From a virus, in the IMG/VR virus record IMGVR_UViG_3300034283_002486, positions 1-39,071 of that record: DNA of 39,071 nt; one strand, written 5' to 3'. Of the stretch, positions 13,222 through 21,035 are shown one piece after another; within the stretch, counting starts at the first letter, position 1; each line of letters begins with the position of its first letter. The notes under the pieces were generated by a model. The model was given only the letters and a program-made list of their open reading frames with translations. It made no database searches and was not told where the DNA came from. The translations under genes were made by a program, and so were the position numbers.

Positions 13222-14220
13222 TTATTTTTTTAGTGTGATGTTATTTTTCAGAGCCCTTATTCCACGAGAGTCTGTTCTCCACACTACCTTACCGGTATCT
13301 CCAAAATCAATTGCTTCAAACTCTTTCATGTAATTCTTGAGCATGTTCGTGTACTCACGAAGTTGCGATTCGCTTTCCTTTATCGTTTCGGACAACATCT
13401 TGTGTCGGATAGCCAACTCAAGAAGTTCTTTGTTTCCCTGTATTGTCTTGTCTTCGGACAGTGCATACTTCTTGTTCAAGAACTGTTCGAATGCCTGTGT
13501 TCCATCTGGTTCCGGTTCGTACAGGTGTACGTTTGCCATATCATTCTTGGCTGCTTGAACCCTATCAGTAAAGTCTCTTACCTCTCGCAGTATCTTATCA
13601 ACCAGCGAGGGATTTCTTTCTACCGGCAGAACGCTGAACTTTCTTCCGTCTTCAAACAATGCTATCTCAGCGTAGTTCTGTTCAAGACCGATCATATATG
13701 CGGTTACCTGTATGATGTAGCTAGGAGGTATACCACCGTCCCACTGCTTGGAAGCAAATCCGGAAATAGTCTTGATCTCTAAAATACCTTTGATGTTTTT
13801 TGCGACAAGCTTTTCTTTATACAAAACTTTATCTGTATCTTTGGATACAATGAGTCTATCCGGGGAAAAGAACATTTCCGGATAATCACTATTTAGTATA
13901 TATCCACTAACCGACTTGGCATGTCTTTGCTTGGAGCCGGAATTAAAATTCGAAACAATTGACTCCGGGGTTCCAGAATAGTACTCCCACATCGAAGCAA
14001 CGAAATCTTCGAGACGGTTTCCGTAAAACATAACCACGTTCTCCTCTTGCATCTGAGGAATAACACCAAGCTTCTGATAGAAAAGTTCTATCTTGGACTT
14101 GTAAGGATTCAAGCCGAGTAATGTACCAATCTCAGATGCTCCTATTCCATTCTGTCTGAAGTCAAGCCAACCCTGGTAATCGGTGTTCTTGTCTATCGAT
14201 ACTATTTTGAAGTCACCCAT
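13222..14220 (-). CDS. YqaJ/lambda-exonuclease-type recombination nuclease, 332 aa
   Basis: The PD-(D/E)XK fold of YqaJ viral exonucleases is visible. GIGASEIG lies at residues 25-32, an acidic residue in NRLED at 71, FFSPD with D121, and the catalytic pair LEIKT with E148 and K150. The QVTAY motif (Q171-Y175) completes it. The C-terminal third is helical. These enzymes digest the 5' strand of double-stranded DNA ends to produce single-stranded DNA for annealing. The gene follows SSB and a 91-residue gene, overlapping the latter by 19 bases. No RecT/Beta-type annealase is seen in the window. Confidence 0.9.
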   Translation of the reverse strand: MGDFKIVSIDKNTDYQGWLDFRQNGIGASEIGTLLGLNPYKSKIELFYQKLGVIPQMQEENVVMFYGNRLEDFVASMWEYYSGTPESIVSNFNSGSKQRHAKSVSGYILNSDYPEMFFSPDRLIVSKDTDKVLYKEKLVAKNIKGILEIKTISGFASKQWDGGIPPSYIIQVTAYMIGLEQNYAEIALFEDGRKFSVLPVERNPSLVDKILREVRDFTDRVQAAKNDMANVHLYEPEPDGTQAFEQFLNKKYALSEDKTIQGNKELLELAIRHKMLSETIKESESQLREYTNMLKNYMKEFEAIDFGDTGKVVWRTDSRGIRALKNNITLKK

Positions 14221-14477
14221 GAGAAAAGGATTTCAGATATTTCGATAATTTTAGAAGCAATTTCCTTTGGCTGTTCTCCGAACGGAGGATTGTAGCAAGA
14301 CGCAGCAGCTTTCATACAACTCTGACGGATGATTTTTTCCTCTTTGTCGTAGTGATGTTGCATATGTTCATATACAACGTCTGTTTCTTTCTTAGAAAGG
14401 GCTGACATCTCAGCTTTTGTTTTTACAATCCCATCAGCAATCACGCTTGCTAACTTGGGATTAGCGATTTTTGACAT
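14202..14477 (-). CDS. Hypothetical protein between SSB and exonuclease, 91 aa
   Basis: A helical protein starting MSKIANPKLASVIADGIVKT. The middle contains ETDVVYEHMQHHYDKEEKII and a CYNPPFGEQ loop. It ends in a hydrophobic helix. Length and position between SSB and the recombination exonuclease suggest a recombination accessory factor, but no family is recognised. Its stop lies inside the exonuclease start region (19-base overlap). Confidence 0.68.
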   Translation of the reverse strand: MSKIANPKLASVIADGIVKTKAEMSALSKKETDVVYEHMQHHYDKEEKIIRQSCMKAAASCYNPPFGEQPKEIASKIIEISEILFSWVTSK

Positions 14478-14505
14478 TACTCAGCTTGAATTAAAAAATG
14501 TGAGA

Positions 14506-15180
14506 CTAGAACGGCAGATCATCAGAACCCAATGGCTCTTCGTCAAGTACCGTAATTGATTTTTTAGGAGATTTTACTTTTTCTTCAACTGATGTGTCCA
14601 CTGTAGTAGACAGTGATACAGCCGGATGAACAAGTTTTTGTCTGGTCTGGTTGATCAGGTTCATGAAAAACTGTGTTTCTTCTTCACGATCGATGTCAAC
14701 GATCTCACCTTTCTTGTTTTTGGTAATTTGAATTTGAGGTTTTCCGTTGGGATTGTCAGCAGTAAACGCAAACTTCATAGGAAGATCCTTATTTACTACG
14801 ATCATGCTCGACTTTTTAACTCCGTTCTCTTCTTTCAAACGAGGAATGAGCCTCACAGTGTAATTAAAGTCGATGTTCGGAACTACCGAGCAAAACATAC
14901 GGAAGTAAGCTGTCTCAACTCCCATCTTAACAATGTAATTGTCATTACCGTCTGTCATGTGAATCTGAAACACAAGTTTCTTGTTACCTTGCATGTCTTC
15001 TTCACGAGTAGAGAAACCGGTTACGTTACCTTCAATGAAGTCGTAGATGAAATAGTGTTTCTTTTCTCCTTTTGAATTTAGAACCGCTGTAGTGCCGTCC
15101 TGTTCTGTTTTCGAATAACGGAAAACCTTTCCGTTACGAATGTCCACGTAGATCGCAGACGAATTGTTACCAAGTGCCAT
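14506..15180 (-). CDS. ssb: Single-stranded DNA-binding protein, 224 aa
   Basis: The C-terminus ends in LGSDDLPF, the acidic tip plus final DLPF that SSB proteins use to recruit partners. Upstream of it is a ~150-residue beta-rich domain (strands around VFRYSKT, KKHYFIYDFIEGNVTGF, KLVFQIHMTDGNDNYIVKMG and FNYTVRLIPRL) consistent with an OB-type fold, then a K/T/S-rich linker. Phage SSBs protect replication intermediates. This is the first gene after the minus-strand promoter at 15226-15256 and leads the recombination operon. The family was judged from the tail and strand pattern, not from a search. Confidence 0.8.
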   Translation of the reverse strand: MALGNNSSAIYVDIRNGKVFRYSKTEQDGTTAVLNSKGEKKHYFIYDFIEGNVTGFSTREEDMQGNKKLVFQIHMTDGNDNYIVKMGVETAYFRMFCSVVPNIDFNYTVRLIPRLKEENGVKKSSMIVVNKDLPMKFAFTADNPNGKPQIQITKNKKGEIVDIDREEETQFFMNLINQTRQKLVHPAVSLSTTVDTSVEEKVKSPKKSITVLDEEPLGSDDLPF

Positions 15181-15217
15181 TAATATATAGTTTTAGTGTT
15201 TTTTCTTTTAGTATCCT

Positions 15218-15225
15218 TACCTTTG
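15218..15225 (+). promoter_or_regulatory. Plus-strand promoter for the Cro-like gene
   Basis: TACCTTTG at 15218-15225 matches TAnnTTTG and ends 15 bases before the ATG at 15241, so the leader would be under ~12 nt. The -33 side is only T-rich (TTTTAGTGTTTTTT), without a clear TTTG. The box abuts the minus-strand -7 box at 15226. Confidence 0.6.
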
Positions 15226-15256
15226 CAAATATACAACTTTATGTCGAAAAACAAAA
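15226..15256 (-). promoter_or_regulatory. Minus-strand promoter of the SSB/exonuclease operon
   Basis: On the minus strand TTTTG (15252-15256) is followed by an 18-base spacer and TATATTTG (15226-15233), the same arrangement as the ncRNA promoter. Transcription would start near 15219, ~40 nt before the ssb start. The -33 element lies inside the first codons of the divergent gene, so the two promoters cannot be occupied at once. Confidence 0.72.
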
Positions 15257-15660
15257 TTTCTTTAGAAGAAATCGATAAAAAAATTTCTGAGATCAAGTCA
15301 CAAGAGTTTTTTCTAGCCGTAGAAAACAAGAAAATTAGCGAGTTGAAGAAAGGGTACTACTACGAAATGGTAGATAAAAGATTTTCACTCATGGCTAAGA
15401 ACCTTGCTTTCAATCTAGACTACTTAGTCAAGAAGCATAACATCGTAAAGGGCATGCTTCACGCCAGGGTTTATGATAAAACCGGAATATTTGATTATGC
15501 GTTCAGCGACTATCAGCTGTACAATCCAGAACACTACAATACGCACAACATTCTAAAGTTTGCCATGGCGTTCGGATTCACTTTCAACATAAGCTTTCTG
15601 GACCTTATCTTATATCGTTTGGACTACCTTGAGAAAAAAAATTTCGTAGGAACGTTTTGA
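15241..15660 (+). CDS. Putative Cro/CI-type regulator, 139 aa
   Basis: The ATG at 15241 (MSKNKISLEEIDKK) is chosen over an upstream in-frame ATG at 15196, which would lie before the promoter box. The N-terminal 45 residues are a charged helix or coiled coil. Residues ~51-72 (MAKNLAFNLDYLVKKHNI) resemble helix 1 of Cro/CI domains. Residues ~103-121 (NILKFAMAFGFTFNISFLD) resemble the usual 'tLlkla.alg.sldelL' final helices. The recognition-helix region between them is atypical. A regulator placed on a divergent, overlapping promoter pair would fit an early/late switch. The function is inference. Confidence 0.6.
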   Translation: MSKNKISLEEIDKKISEIKSQEFFLAVENKKISELKKGYYYEMVDKRFSLMAKNLAFNLDYLVKKHNIVKGMLHARVYDKTGIFDYAFSDYQLYNPEHYNTHNILKFAMAFGFTFNISFLDLILYRLDYLEKKNFVGTF

Positions 15661-15685
15661 TTTTTGAAAACTGACTTTATATTTG
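15655..15685 (+). promoter_or_regulatory. Strong promoter of the intergenic ncRNA
   Basis: TTTTG at 15655-15659, an 18-base spacer, then TATATTTG at 15678-15685. This is an exact Bacteroidetes-type match with the same spacing as the SSB-operon promoter. The -33 element overlaps the TGA of the regulator gene. Transcription would begin near 15690. Confidence 0.75.
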
Positions 15686-15689
15686 CGGT

Positions 15690-16019
15690 GTCGGAATGGG
15701 CGGAAAAATAACGATGGCGTTCCGGTGTAAAGCGTTACCATGGGATTTCAGCAAAGCGCAGCGGTGGCACAAAGAGATGAGCCGTAGGACTGAAAGGGAG
15801 GTGCAAAACTCTCGAAAGTGGATCTCAAGCCAATAAGCAAGCACGACTTATTGGTGTATGTTGGGGGGCGTGTACGAAGATGTACCCACAGCAACGGTGA
15901 CTAACTCGATAGACTTTTATCGGGATAGCTCACTGTATGCCGGAGAACACCCCAAAGATGCATATTGGATAATACAAATACACTCTTATGTGTATTAAAA
16001 GAATACTTCGTATTCTTTT
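15690..16019 (+). ncRNA. ~330-nt structured RNA of unknown class
   Basis: The ~390 bases between the regulator and the next gene have no credible frame. They are bounded by a strong promoter and an intrinsic terminator. Helices visible by pairing: 15690-15696 with 15720-15726; GAGAT with ATCTC (15775/15822 region) enclosing GGGAG with CTCTC; CCAATAAG 15830-15837 with 15847-15854; a CGGTGA/TCACTG stem enclosing CGATA/TATCG (15895-15935); GGGG near 15863 with CCCC near 15950; and AATACAC/GTGTATT at 15977-15996. It lacks the conserved cores of RNase P, tmRNA, 6S and group I/II introns as far as can be judged by eye. Confidence 0.72.
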
Positions 16020-16023
16020 TTTT
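15977..16023 (+). terminator. Double-hairpin intrinsic terminator of the ncRNA
   Basis: Two hairpins abut: 15977-15983 with 15990-15996 (7 bp), then AAAAGAATAC 15997-16006 with 16010-16019 (10 bp, UUC loop). The second runs directly into an 8-T tract. It separates the ncRNA from the virion genes. Confidence 0.85.
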
Positions 16024-16037
16024 GTATTCTTTTTTTT
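16010..16037 (+). repeat. 14-base tandem duplication of the terminator tail
   Basis: GTATTCTTTTTTTT occurs twice in succession (16010-16023, 16024-16037). The second copy supplies the T-rich spacer just before the -7 box at 16040. It probably arose by slippage and may have created or moved the downstream promoter. Confidence 0.85.
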
Positions 16038-16039
16038 AT

Positions 16040-16047
16040 TAAATTTG
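16040..16047 (+). promoter_or_regulatory. Promoter box for the 89-residue gene
   Basis: TAAATTTG matches TAnnTTTG. A TTTG ends 15 bases upstream, shorter than ideal. Only 4 bases separate the box from the ATG at 16052, so any transcript from it would be leaderless. Confidence 0.55.
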
Positions 16048-16051
16048 TTTT

Positions 16052-16321
16052 ATGCTGAAAAAACCACTTATTCTAGAAGTGCTGGCTCTCGATCCAGATG
16101 AAGACGAGGACAACAAAGAATATCTAGAAGATAATGGCTTCTCAGATATTTATGATTCGCCAACTTTTCCTATTCACTTTTGGAGAATCGACTATTACTT
16201 TTCAGATGAGAGGAGTACCTTCAACAAACCACTTACAGTAATCTGCATTGGTTTAGAACATTATCTTGTAAAGTGTTCCAAAATGGAACTATCTCAAAAA
16301 ATCAAAGACTGCATGAGCTGA
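16052..16321 (+). CDS. Small acidic protein, 89 aa
   Basis: It starts MLKKPLILEVLALDPDEDED, with a strongly acidic stretch (residues ~14-25). Aromatic strands follow (FPIHFWRIDYYFSDE), then LTVICIGLEHYLVKCSKM. It is the first gene of the rightward block and precedes the portal. No family is recognised. Small acidic proteins near the portal can be head-assembly factors, but this is only a positional guess. Confidence 0.62.
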   Translation: MLKKPLILEVLALDPDEDEDNKEYLEDNGFSDIYDSPTFPIHFWRIDYYFSDERSTFNKPLTVICIGLEHYLVKCSKMELSQKIKDCMS

Positions 16322-16332
16322 GAAAATGTGAA

Positions 16333-16365
16333 TTTGTTTTTTATAAACTTATTTCACTATATTTG
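16333..16365 (+). promoter_or_regulatory. Promoter upstream of the portal gene
   Basis: TATATTTG at 16358-16365, with a TTTG ending at 16336 about 21 bases upstream. The box ends 23 bases before the portal ATG, the longest such gap on the plus strand, giving a short leader of perhaps 15 nt. Confidence 0.65.
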
Positions 16366-16388
16366 TACAACTTTACTAACAGGCTGAA

Positions 16389-18641
16389 ATGTTATCAATA
16401 AAAGACCAACCAAAACAATTTGTACCCGAGAAAGACAAGAACGCTATTTGGTTCAAAGAGAACATACAATACATAGCCGAAAAGTATAATACACAACAAA
16501 ATCAGCTGGGGTATCGGACACCTCAATCTTGGGACAAACCAATAGATGAAATGATCCGCATGTTTACCTACTACCTAGGTAAACAAGAAAACCGTGATTA
16601 CTACTATTCAACACAAGACGCTGATAACTGCAAGTTACCTCACGTCTGGATAAACGGTCAAAAATTAACTTCAATGATAGACTTCATGTTAGGAAGTGCT
16701 ATCAAAATGATTGAAAATATCGAGCCTACAGTTCGTGGTACATCCAAAGCTTTGATTTCAAAGAAAAATGAAATCTATCAAATGGCTTTGAGTAAAATCA
16801 TTCTTAAAGAAATTGCAGATGCAATGTCAGAAAAAGGCGTTGAATTCAATCCTACCGGAATGGTTAATTTTGAAAACGAACAGGATCTTCAGAAGTACAT
16901 GACGTATGATTACAAAGAGTACTCAGAAGAAATTGCTCAAAGGTTGGCTGAAGACATTCTTTACAGAAACAAGTTTATCGAGAAATACAAACAGGCTTTC
17001 CTGTATTTAACTCTTGGTGGTGTAATTGGTATTGAGAACTACATTAAAAAAGGAAGACAGATCAAAGAAGTTATCCTTCCTTACAACTTGATTTGGGATA
17101 ACACAGTCGATGATGATTATAATTCAAGAGCTCAGTTTGTAGGAAAAGTTGACTGGTACACACCAGGTGAAATTCTTTCTAATCCTGACTTCATGGCTTA
17201 TCTTTCTCCGGCAGATATAGAAGAGATTAAAACTGTAAATACTCAGACAATCGACAAAATGCTCGGAGAAGAATACATCAGTTCAAACCAACTTCGCTGG
17301 TGGTATAACTGGAGCGGTGTACCTAAGATGGCATGTGTTACCGGTTACTGGGTTGGCTACAAAGAACTACGTTACGAAAAAACCAAAGATCAGTATGGCA
17401 ATGAACACTTCTCTAAAACTAGAAAGAGAAGTAACTCTCAATACTGGGTTAAGACTGTTTATAAAGGAACCCTCATAGCCAACAAGTATATGGTCAATTG
17501 GGGTGAAACAAATAACATCGTTAGAAACTTTGATGATAAGAATGAAGTTGAACTTCCAATTAGTGTGTTTCTTCCTAACATGGTTATGGGCGAAACACGT
17601 TCTATTGCATCGAGGCTTCATAAACACCAGGATAGAATTGACTATCTGAACTACGAAATCACAAAAGCTACTGACCGGGCCAAGGGAAAAGTGTTTATTC
17701 TAAACAAACACAAACTTGGCTCTGCTACCCCCCAAGAAGTTCTCAACGACTTTGAGAGAATGGGTATTCATATTACAGACGGAAACGCCACAGGTGAAGA
17801 TTACAATAACAATGACAATAACCGTATTGTAGAAGTAGTTGACATGACACTTGATCCAAACGTTCGTGAACTTATCAACTTGAAGAGAGAAGAAGAACGT
17901 ATCATGGAAGAGATTGTTAACGTTCCAAAAATAGCTATGGGACAGCAGCAAGGCTATCTTGGTGCTAAAACACAGGCAGGTTCCATTGCCCAGTCAAACC
18001 TAGGTACAGCTTACCTTTACCAAGGTTTTATTCGTTTCATTGAAAAGGATCTTCAGTACGCATTGAATCAATATAAAGTTTCTCTTCTTTCTCTCAAAGA
18101 AGAGGGAGTTGGATTACTTGACGACAGAGGATATGACTTCTTAGAAATTACCGATGAAGTTAAGTTCGAAGATTTTGGTGTATACATAAAGGTAAAAGAC
18201 TTTTTGGACGAACAGGCAAAAGAAAGATTACTCGCTATCGCACAAGCTGCAATGCAGAACGGTCTTATTGACATGCGTGATTATATTAAGATCGAAACAT
18301 CTAAGTCTTACACAGAACTTCTCAAAGAACTTGAATACTCTATGGCTAAGAAAGATATGGAGAAAAAAGAAGAGATGCGTAGACAACAGATCATGCAGGC
18401 TGCTCAACAAGAAGCCATGATGCAAGCTCAAATGCAACAAGCACAAGTTGCACAAGAAGGTTCGAACTATCGTCAAGAACTCAAGGCCGCTTCTGAGGCA
18501 GTTAAAAATGCTAGTCCAATTGAACAAGGTGTTCCGGAAACCCCAGGAGCTATGGAAGAAGCTGCCAATCAGGCCGTGGCAGAAGAACCTCAGCCTGGTG
18601 ACGAAGTAGTTGCCGGACCAGAAGCAGCTGGTGCTCTTTAA
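16389..18641 (+). CDS. Portal protein, crAss-like, 750 aa
   Basis: Portals form the dodecameric DNA channel at one capsid vertex. Size (750 aa) and position before the scaffold- and capsid-type genes fit crAss-like portals. The N-terminal domain starts with helices (ENIQYIAEKYNTQQNQL). A wing-type region contains YLTLGGVIGIENYIKKGR and VILPYNLIWDNTVDDDYNSRAQFVGKVDW, a typical portal strand cluster. A long helical stem-like region follows (HKHQDRIDYLNYEITKATDRAK). Then come a MGQQQGYLGAKTQ loop and helix, and a Met/Gln-rich helical tail from ~residue 650, which ends in an acidic, Ala/Pro-rich extension. No frameshift is seen. Confidence 0.85.
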   Translation: MLSIKDQPKQFVPEKDKNAIWFKENIQYIAEKYNTQQNQLGYRTPQSWDKPIDEMIRMFTYYLGKQENRDYYYSTQDADNCKLPHVWINGQKLTSMIDFMLGSAIKMIENIEPTVRGTSKALISKKNEIYQMALSKIILKEIADAMSEKGVEFNPTGMVNFENEQDLQKYMTYDYKEYSEEIAQRLAEDILYRNKFIEKYKQAFLYLTLGGVIGIENYIKKGRQIKEVILPYNLIWDNTVDDDYNSRAQFVGKVDWYTPGEILSNPDFMAYLSPADIEEIKTVNTQTIDKMLGEEYISSNQLRWWYNWSGVPKMACVTGYWVGYKELRYEKTKDQYGNEHFSKTRKRSNSQYWVKTVYKGTLIANKYMVNWGETNNIVRNFDDKNEVELPISVFLPNMVMGETRSIASRLHKHQDRIDYLNYEITKATDRAKGKVFILNKHKLGSATPQEVLNDFERMGIHITDGNATGEDYNNNDNNRIVEVVDMTLDPNVRELINLKREEERIMEEIVNVPKIAMGQQQGYLGAKTQAGSIAQSNLGTAYLYQGFIRFIEKDLQYALNQYKVSLLSLKEEGVGLLDDRGYDFLEITDEVKFEDFGVYIKVKDFLDEQAKERLLAIAQAAMQNGLIDMRDYIKIETSKSYTELLKELEYSMAKKDMEKKEEMRRQQIMQAAQQEAMMQAQMQQAQVAQEGSNYRQELKAASEAVKNASPIEQGVPETPGAMEEAANQAVAEEPQPGDEVVAGPEAAGAL

Positions 18642-18659
18642 AATTAGAATAAAAATCAC

Positions 18660-18667
18660 TAAATTTG
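18660..18667 (+). promoter_or_regulatory. Promoter box for the scaffold-like gene
   Basis: TAAATTTG matches TAnnTTTG. It ends 6 bases before the ATG at 18674, so the transcript would start at or next to the start codon. The upstream -33 side is AT-rich without a clear TTTG. Confidence 0.5.
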
Positions 18668-18673
18668 CAAAAT

Positions 18674-19657
18674 ATGTACGATCAAATCGAACAACAGTTA
18701 AAAGAGCAGGACGACAAACTTGCTAAAACTAACGTTAAACCGGCCGAAGAAGCCAAACCAGAAACTCCTGTAGAGAAGCAAGAAGCCAAACCTGTGGTTT
18801 CAGAAACCCCTGCAGAAGAAAACAAAGAACAAAATGTTCAAACTACAAAAGAGGAAAATCAAAACAACGAAGAACAGAAACTAGAAAAAGAATGGTACGA
18901 ACTTGATGAAGAAGCTAAGCCCGGTGAAAAAGCTGCTGAGACAAAGCCTACTTTAGAAGAAGTTAAGGAAGATGATGACGAAGACGTTAAACTGCTGAAA
19001 GAATTCAAGAAGTCCGGAAAGACTTTGAAAGAGTTCGTTAAGGAGTTTGATCTTCCAGATTATGCCAACCTTGACGAAGTTAGTATCATTGAAATGGGAC
19101 TCAAAGAATTAGAAGGATTCACTGGTGACGACTATAACGCAGCCGTTGAAGAGTTCAATCAAATGAGTCTTTTCCAAAGGAAAAAACTTGTATCGGAGTA
19201 TCGAAATGCTTTTATTTCAAGGAACGAGGATAAACTGAAACGGTTAACCTCAGCACCAGCGAAACAGAAAGAAGAAACGACACAGACTCTGATGCGTTTT
19301 CAGGCTGAAGTAGATTCTATTGCGAAAGAACTTTCGGGTAAAGAAGTTTACGGTCTTAAGGTTACAGACGAAATGTCTTCCAAGATTAAGAACTTTTTGA
19401 CAAGCGAAATTAATCTTAATCGCAACGATGGATCCATCGATGCCGACTTACTTGCTGACTTTGCATTATGGAGACTGTACGGTAAAGATATCGTGCGTAC
19501 CAATGTGACCAAGGCAAAAAATAGCGGACGGAGAGAAATGTTGGAGGCGACAACAAATCCGTCCGATGGAAGAGGACCATCAAACACCAATAATGGTTTC
19601 CAAGGCTTAACTGCTGACGATGCGTTCTCATCCTACCTCAACGCCAAAAAAAGATAA
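18674..19657 (+). CDS. Acidic scaffold-like head protein, 327 aa
   Basis: The ATG at 18674 (MYDQIEQQLKEQDDKL) is used; an upstream TTG overlaps the promoter box. The first ~110 residues are extremely rich in Glu and Lys with little hydrophobic content (coiled coil or disorder). A helical middle follows (EFKKSGKTLKEFVKEFDLPD ... LFQRKKLVSEYRNAFISR). The C-terminal part contains SGKEVYGLKVTDEMSSKI and ends QGLTADDAFSSYLNAKKR. A charged, helical protein directly before the major capsid gene is the usual place and look of a scaffolding protein. The role is inferred. Confidence 0.68.
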   Translation: MYDQIEQQLKEQDDKLAKTNVKPAEEAKPETPVEKQEAKPVVSETPAEENKEQNVQTTKEENQNNEEQKLEKEWYELDEEAKPGEKAAETKPTLEEVKEDDDEDVKLLKEFKKSGKTLKEFVKEFDLPDYANLDEVSIIEMGLKELEGFTGDDYNAAVEEFNQMSLFQRKKLVSEYRNAFISRNEDKLKRLTSAPAKQKEETTQTLMRFQAEVDSIAKELSGKEVYGLKVTDEMSSKIKNFLTSEINLNRNDGSIDADLLADFALWRLYGKDIVRTNVTKAKNSGRREMLEATTNPSDGRGPSNTNNGFQGLTADDAFSSYLNAKKR

Positions 19658-19669
19658 ACAAATTAAACA

Positions 19670-21031
19670 ATGGCAAGTCCAATTACTAACCTCGATTTAA
19701 ACCAGTCGCTCCTCCTCCGGGGGTTGAGCCTGCCTAACAAAATGGCGATGGTTTATGCCCAAGATTATGGGTACAATGTATTGACGCAGTTGACTTCCAA
19801 GCTGGCATCTTCAATTTCTACCAACCAACCCAAAGTAGAAATCAGTGCCCTTGGTAACTTCAGCGTATATTCTCGTATTGCTGCAGCTCCTACCGTTCCT
19901 ACCGGCTATGCAACTGGCGAAGCCCTGTTGCTGACTCTGGACGATGCCTCTAACTTCCGTATCGGTGATATCATCGCTGATGCTAACCTGGTTCAAGGTA
20001 TCATCGTAGACAAACCTTCTGGTGGTGGAAATTTGGTAGTTATCAAGCGTGTAAGCGTTTCTCTTAGCACTGCTACTCACTTCTTGAGTGGAAGCATCGC
20101 TAAGGTTCTGTTTGACTCTTCTGCTAACCGCTATAGCAATGGTAAAAGTCCTCTGAGCATCGTTCCTCAGACCGACTATACCTACACTGCTATCACTCGT
20201 GAAAGCTCTAGCCAAGCTAGGCGTGACCGCACTGCTTCTTTCGTAAAGTGGCAGGGTGATTTCTGGTATCGTAGCTATGATGATTTGGCTCTGCGTAAGT
20301 TCTCTAAGAGCTTGGAGTTCAAATATGCTTTCTCTGAGCGTGCTGTTGTAGCTGGTCCTCAAGGCGAAGCTTACACTACCGGTGGTCTGCGTTGGTCTAT
20401 CATCAACAATGGTGGTACTTACCTGCCTATGACTACTGAGTTCACTCAGTCTCAGTTCAACGACTTCCTGGAAAATCTGGTTCGCAAGAGTGCTGAAAAC
20501 GGACGTAACCTGGTTGCTCTTATGGGTACTGCTGCTATGGCTCGTCTTCAGACTCTGCTGTCTCCTTACATCCAGTACGGTGGTAGTAATAACACCTTGG
20601 GTGGTGTTAGCGTTGAAGGTTTGAACGTTATGACTTACAGCTACGCTGGTATGAAGATCGATTTCGTTCGTTGGGCTCTGCTCGATGACGATGCTTTCAA
20701 AGGTGATCTTTCTAGCGTTACTGGTAAGCCTCGTATGTCTCACTCTATCTACGTAGTTGACTTGACTGCTATTCCTGCTGCTGACGGTAGCGGAAACCTG
20801 TCTCCTCTGCAGAAGTATCACTTTAACAGTGACGAGCTGCTTGCTGCTTACGTACCTGGTCTGATTGGTCTGCAGGACAGCAATCCTTCTAGCGTTAAGC
20901 AAGCTCTTGCTAATGGCCTCAGCGGTTCACTTGCTTCAAGTGACGTTGATGGTGTGGATTTCCACATTTTGTCTGACTGCGGTCTTTATTGCGCTTCTGA
21001 GCGTATGGGACTGATCGAACTTATCGCTTAA
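19670..21031 (+). CDS. Major capsid protein, HK97-fold type, 453 aa
   Basis: Gene order, length (453 aa, somewhat short for crAss-like capsid proteins) and very strong codon bias indicate the most abundant virion protein. The N-terminal helix (ITNLDLNQSLLLRGLSLPNK) is followed by a beta-rich E-loop-like region with GGGNLVVIKRV. The region RRDRTASFVKWQGDFWYRSYDDLALRKFSK (~185-214) is typical of a spine helix. The C-terminal A-domain includes TYSYAGMKIDFVRWALLDDD and DGVDFHILSDCGLYCASERMGLIELIA. No protease gene or prohead processing site is evident here. Confidence 0.85.
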   Translation: MASPITNLDLNQSLLLRGLSLPNKMAMVYAQDYGYNVLTQLTSKLASSISTNQPKVEISALGNFSVYSRIAAAPTVPTGYATGEALLLTLDDASNFRIGDIIADANLVQGIIVDKPSGGGNLVVIKRVSVSLSTATHFLSGSIAKVLFDSSANRYSNGKSPLSIVPQTDYTYTAITRESSSQARRDRTASFVKWQGDFWYRSYDDLALRKFSKSLEFKYAFSERAVVAGPQGEAYTTGGLRWSIINNGGTYLPMTTEFTQSQFNDFLENLVRKSAENGRNLVALMGTAAMARLQTLLSPYIQYGGSNNTLGGVSVEGLNVMTYSYAGMKIDFVRWALLDDDAFKGDLSSVTGKPRMSHSIYVVDLTAIPAADGSGNLSPLQKYHFNSDELLAAYVPGLIGLQDSNPSSVKQALANGLSGSLASSDVDGVDFHILSDCGLYCASERMGLIELIA

Positions 21032-21035
21032 TTTT

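Noticed and set aside
15780-15815. Resemblance to group II intron domain V (GAGCCGTAGG...GAAA)
   Set aside because: The pairing 3' partner of domain V (ACGGTTC-like) is missing, and no intron-encoded protein or exon junction is present.
19811-20902. A 363-codon open frame antisense to the major capsid gene
   Set aside because: It exists because the capsid gene's strong codon bias removes stop codons on the opposite strand. The protein is low-complexity (S/T/V/R-rich) and has no start context.
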